DNA of 54,817 bases from Nocardia mexicana NBRC 108244 (GTDB lineage: Bacteria > Actinomycetota > Actinomycetes > Mycobacteriales > Mycobacteriaceae). Position 1 is the stretch's first letter. Every line of letters starts with the position of its first letter. This document shows, piece after piece, positions 52,982-54,817 of this stretch. The notes beneath the pieces are model-generated. The model made no database searches. It worked only from the letters and a program-made list of their open reading frames with translations, and had not been told where the DNA came from. The stretch is from contig NZ_BDBV01000105.1 in assembly GCF_001613165.1 (NCBI RefSeq), positions 1-54,817 on the forward strand, read 5' to 3'. A program made the translations under genes and the position numbers.

Positions 52982-54817
52982 ATTCCACCCGGACACTGCG
53001 GATTTCGCTGGTCGGCGGCACACTCGTACTGGCCCTGGGCGCGATTGCCGTCGTGCACCTCGGGCTCGGCGCCGCCGGTACCGGGCCGGGTGCGCTGCTC
53101 GACCTGATCACCGGCCACGCCTCCGCGGAGACCCACGCCGTGCTGGTCGGCAGCAGGCTCCCGCGCACCCTGGCCGGTCTGGCCACCGGGATCGCGCTCG
53201 GTGTCGCGGGCTGCCTGATTCAGGGCGCCACCCGCAATCCCCTGGCCGCGCCCGACACGCTCGGCGTCAATGCGGGCGCCTATCTCGCGGTGGCGGTGCT
53301 GGCGTATTTCGGCTGGGACAGTGGCATTCTCGGCTCGGGGATCGCCGCATTCGCCGGGGGGCTGCTCGCCATCGCGGTCGTCTATCTGCTCGCGGGTCGC
53401 GGGGTGCTCACGCCCGGACGCGTGCTGCTGGCGGGCGCGGTGGTAGCCCTGGCCGGAACGGCCGCCGCGGAGTTCTTGCACCTGCTCGACGAGCAGGCCA
53501 CGAGCGGATTGTTCTTCTGGGGCAACGGAACTCTGCTGCAGACCGGGCTGCAGCGACCGCTCGTGCTCGGGGCGGTGATCATCGCCGGGGCCCTGCTCGC
53601 GGGCCTGCTCGTGCGGCCCCTCGATCTGCTCGCGCTCGGCGACGAGGCGGCCGAGGCGCTGGGCGTACGGGTGGGCCGGATCCGGCCCGCCGCATGGCTG
53701 CTCGCGGTGGTGCTGTCCGCGGCGGCGGTCACCCTGGCCGGGCCGATCGGCTTCGCCGGACTCATCGCGCCCGTCGTGGTTCGGCTGCTCGGCATCCGAC
53801 AGCACGCCGCGCTCGTGCCGCTGTCCGGATTGTTCGGGGCGACACTGATTCTCGCCGCCGACTCCGCCGCCCAGCTGGTGTTCCCGCCCTCGGCGGGCTT
53901 CGGCGAACTTCCGGTCGGCGTGGTCACCGCGCTGATCGGCGGGCCGGTGTTCGTCCTGCTCGCCCGCCGCGCGACGACCGGCGACGCCGACACCGGCGCC
54001 GCCGTATCGGTGGCGCGACCCAGGCGCGCAACGGGTTACGCGGTCATATTCGCCGTGGGACTGGTCGCGTTGCTCGTGGCCGCGGCGATCGGGCTGCGCG
54101 TCGGCGACGTCGACCTCGGCTGGGACCAGCTCGCGTCGGCGCTGGCGGGTACCGGTGACGATCTGACGACCGCCGTACTGTCGCTGCGGCTGCCCCGGAT
54201 CCTGGTCGCCGCCGTCGCCGGCGCCTGCCTCGCCGCGGCGGGGGTCGCGGTGCAGTCCGTGGTGCGCAACCCGCTCGCCGAACCCGGCCTGGTCGGCATC
54301 ACCGCCGGGGCGTCGGCGGGTGCGGTGCTGATGATCAGCGTGCTCCCCGCCGCCCCGGCGGTGCTGCTGCCCGTGGCCGCGGGGATCGGCGGCGTCGCCG
54401 CACTGGCGGTGGTGATCGGCATCGCCCGCGATCCCGGCGGGCTCGATCCCACCCGGGTGATCCTGGTCGGTCTCGGTGTCACCGCCACCGCCACCGCGGC
54501 CGTCAACGCCATGGTGGTCCACTCGCAGATGAACATCGCCTCCGCCCTCACCTGGCTGTCCGGCAGCACCTACGCCCGCGGACTCACCGCCCTCGGCTGG
54601 CTGGCCGTCCCGGCGCTCGCCGCCGTCCTGCTCACCGTCGCCACGCGGCCGGTGAACCTGCTCGCCCTCGGGGAGGATCTCCCCCGCACCCTCGGACTCG
54701 CGCTCGGCCGGGCCCGCATACTCGTCCTCGGCGCCGCGGCCGTGCTGGCGGCCGGCACCGCCGCGGCCGTCGGCACCATCGGCTTCGTCGGCCTCGTCGC
54801 GCCGCATCTGGCCCGCC
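52978..54817 (+). CDS. Fused double FecCD-type siderophore permease (3' end outside the window)
   Basis: An open frame starts at the GTG at 52978, which overlaps the lipoprotein stop (GTGTGA), and reaches the window end without a stop (613 codons). Two FecCD halves are visible in tandem. NPLAAPDTLGVNAGA in the first and NPLAEPGLVGITAGAS in the second are the same family motif. The ATPase-contact loops GDEAAEALGVRVGR and GEDLPRTLGLALGR also repeat. This is the FhuB-like layout, where one polypeptide replaces a permease pair. About 18-20 membrane helices are expected in the complete protein; the visible part ends in GFVGLVAPHLAR. Confidence 0.9.
   Translation, partial: MNSTRTLRISLVGGTLVLALGAIAVVHLGLGAAGTGPGALLDLITGHASAETHAVLVGSRLPRTLAGLATGIALGVAGCLIQGATRNPLAAPDTLGVNAGAYLAVAVLAYFGWDSGILGSGIAAFAGGLLAIAVVYLLAGRGVLTPGRVLLAGAVVALAGTAAAEFLHLLDEQATSGLFFWGNGTLLQTGLQRPLVLGAVIIAGALLAGLLVRPLDLLALGDEAAEALGVRVGRIRPAAWLLAVVLSAAAVTLAGPIGFAGLIAPVVVRLLGIRQHAALVPLSGLFGATLILAADSAAQLVFPPSAGFGELPVGVVTALIGGPVFVLLARRATTGDADTGAAVSVARPRRATGYAVIFAVGLVALLVAAAIGLRVGDVDLGWDQLASALAGTGDDLTTAVLSLRLPRILVAAVAGACLAAAGVAVQSVVRNPLAEPGLVGITAGASAGAVLMISVLPAAPAVLLPVAAGIGGVAALAVVIGIARDPGGLDPTRVILVGLGVTATATAAVNAMVVHSQMNIASALTWLSGSTYARGLTALGWLAVPALAAVLLTVATRPVNLLALGEDLPRTLGLALGRARILVLGAAAVLAAGTAAAVGTIGFVGLVAPHLAR

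Overview
The window is high-GC actinomycete chromosome, most likely from Nocardia or a close relative in the Mycobacteriales. The evidence is the strong GC bias, a Pmt-type protein mannosyltransferase, a single-chain multidomain acyl-CoA carboxylase, an F420/LLM-type oxidoreductase, many TetR/MerR regulators, many ATGA/GTGA start-stop overlaps, and DtxR/IdeR-like iron boxes. I see no rRNA, tRNA or CRISPR array. All assignments come from reading the sequence and translations; no database search was run.

Region by region. (1) 0.2-7.7 kb is a betaine N-demethylation cluster. On the minus strand it carries a dimethylglycine-dehydrogenase-like flavoprotein, a monomeric sarcosine-oxidase-like enzyme, a Rieske oxygenase and an IclR regulator. 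Divergently it carries a Rieske ferredoxin and a ferredoxin reductase. Two copies of a GTTGC-N7-GCAAC dyad lie in the shared control region. (2) 7.7-13.6 kb holds an 1816-residue carboxylase (biotin carboxylase, biotin carrier, central region, carboxyltransferase). (3) 13.6-16.2 kb has a TetR regulator, a 24-bp tandem repeat with a large hairpin, and a Pmt-like mannosyltransferase.

(4) 16.2-23.06 kb is the most unusual part. A GntR/UTRA regulator is followed on the plus strand by three small unknown genes, a methyltransferase-like protein and a CYTH-domain protein. On the minus strand lie a DUF1152-like protein, a SLOG-like protein and a multi-pass membrane protein. Two near-perfect dyads, AGTGG-N6-CCACT, sit between the regulator and its downstream genes, and a copy of the left half lies at the divergent gene start. 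I read this as one GntR-controlled cassette of unknown function.

(5) 23.2-26.4 kb has a secreted repeat protein and a membrane class III cyclase whose stop overlaps the start of a Crp-type receptor gene. (6) 26.5-35.1 kb is a patchwork of oxidative genes (SDR, P450, SnoaL-like, CzcO-like and Baeyer-Villiger-type flavoproteins) with three TetR/MerR regulators, plausible operators and two gene relics. (7) 35.1-39.0 kb is a betaine/choline-type ABC transporter, functionally matching region 1. Its ATPase carries a C-terminal nonapeptide repeat tail encoded by 27-bp repeats. (8) 39.2-50.3 kb has MerR/hydrolase and OhrR/Ohr pairs, an M20 amidohydrolase, a GH43-like secreted protein, a glycosyltransferase, a CoA-disulfide-reductase-like flavoprotein, an LLM oxidoreductase and an MFS exporter. 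(9) 50.4-54.8 kb has the TetR regulator divergent from the exporter, then an iron-siderophore uptake operon (ATPase, lipoprotein, fused double permease cut by the window end).

A palindromic repeat family, TTCCGGC-N9-GCCGGAA, recurs at gene borders near 13.6, 14.4, 39.2 and 42.2 kb and is the main unexplained non-coding structure.
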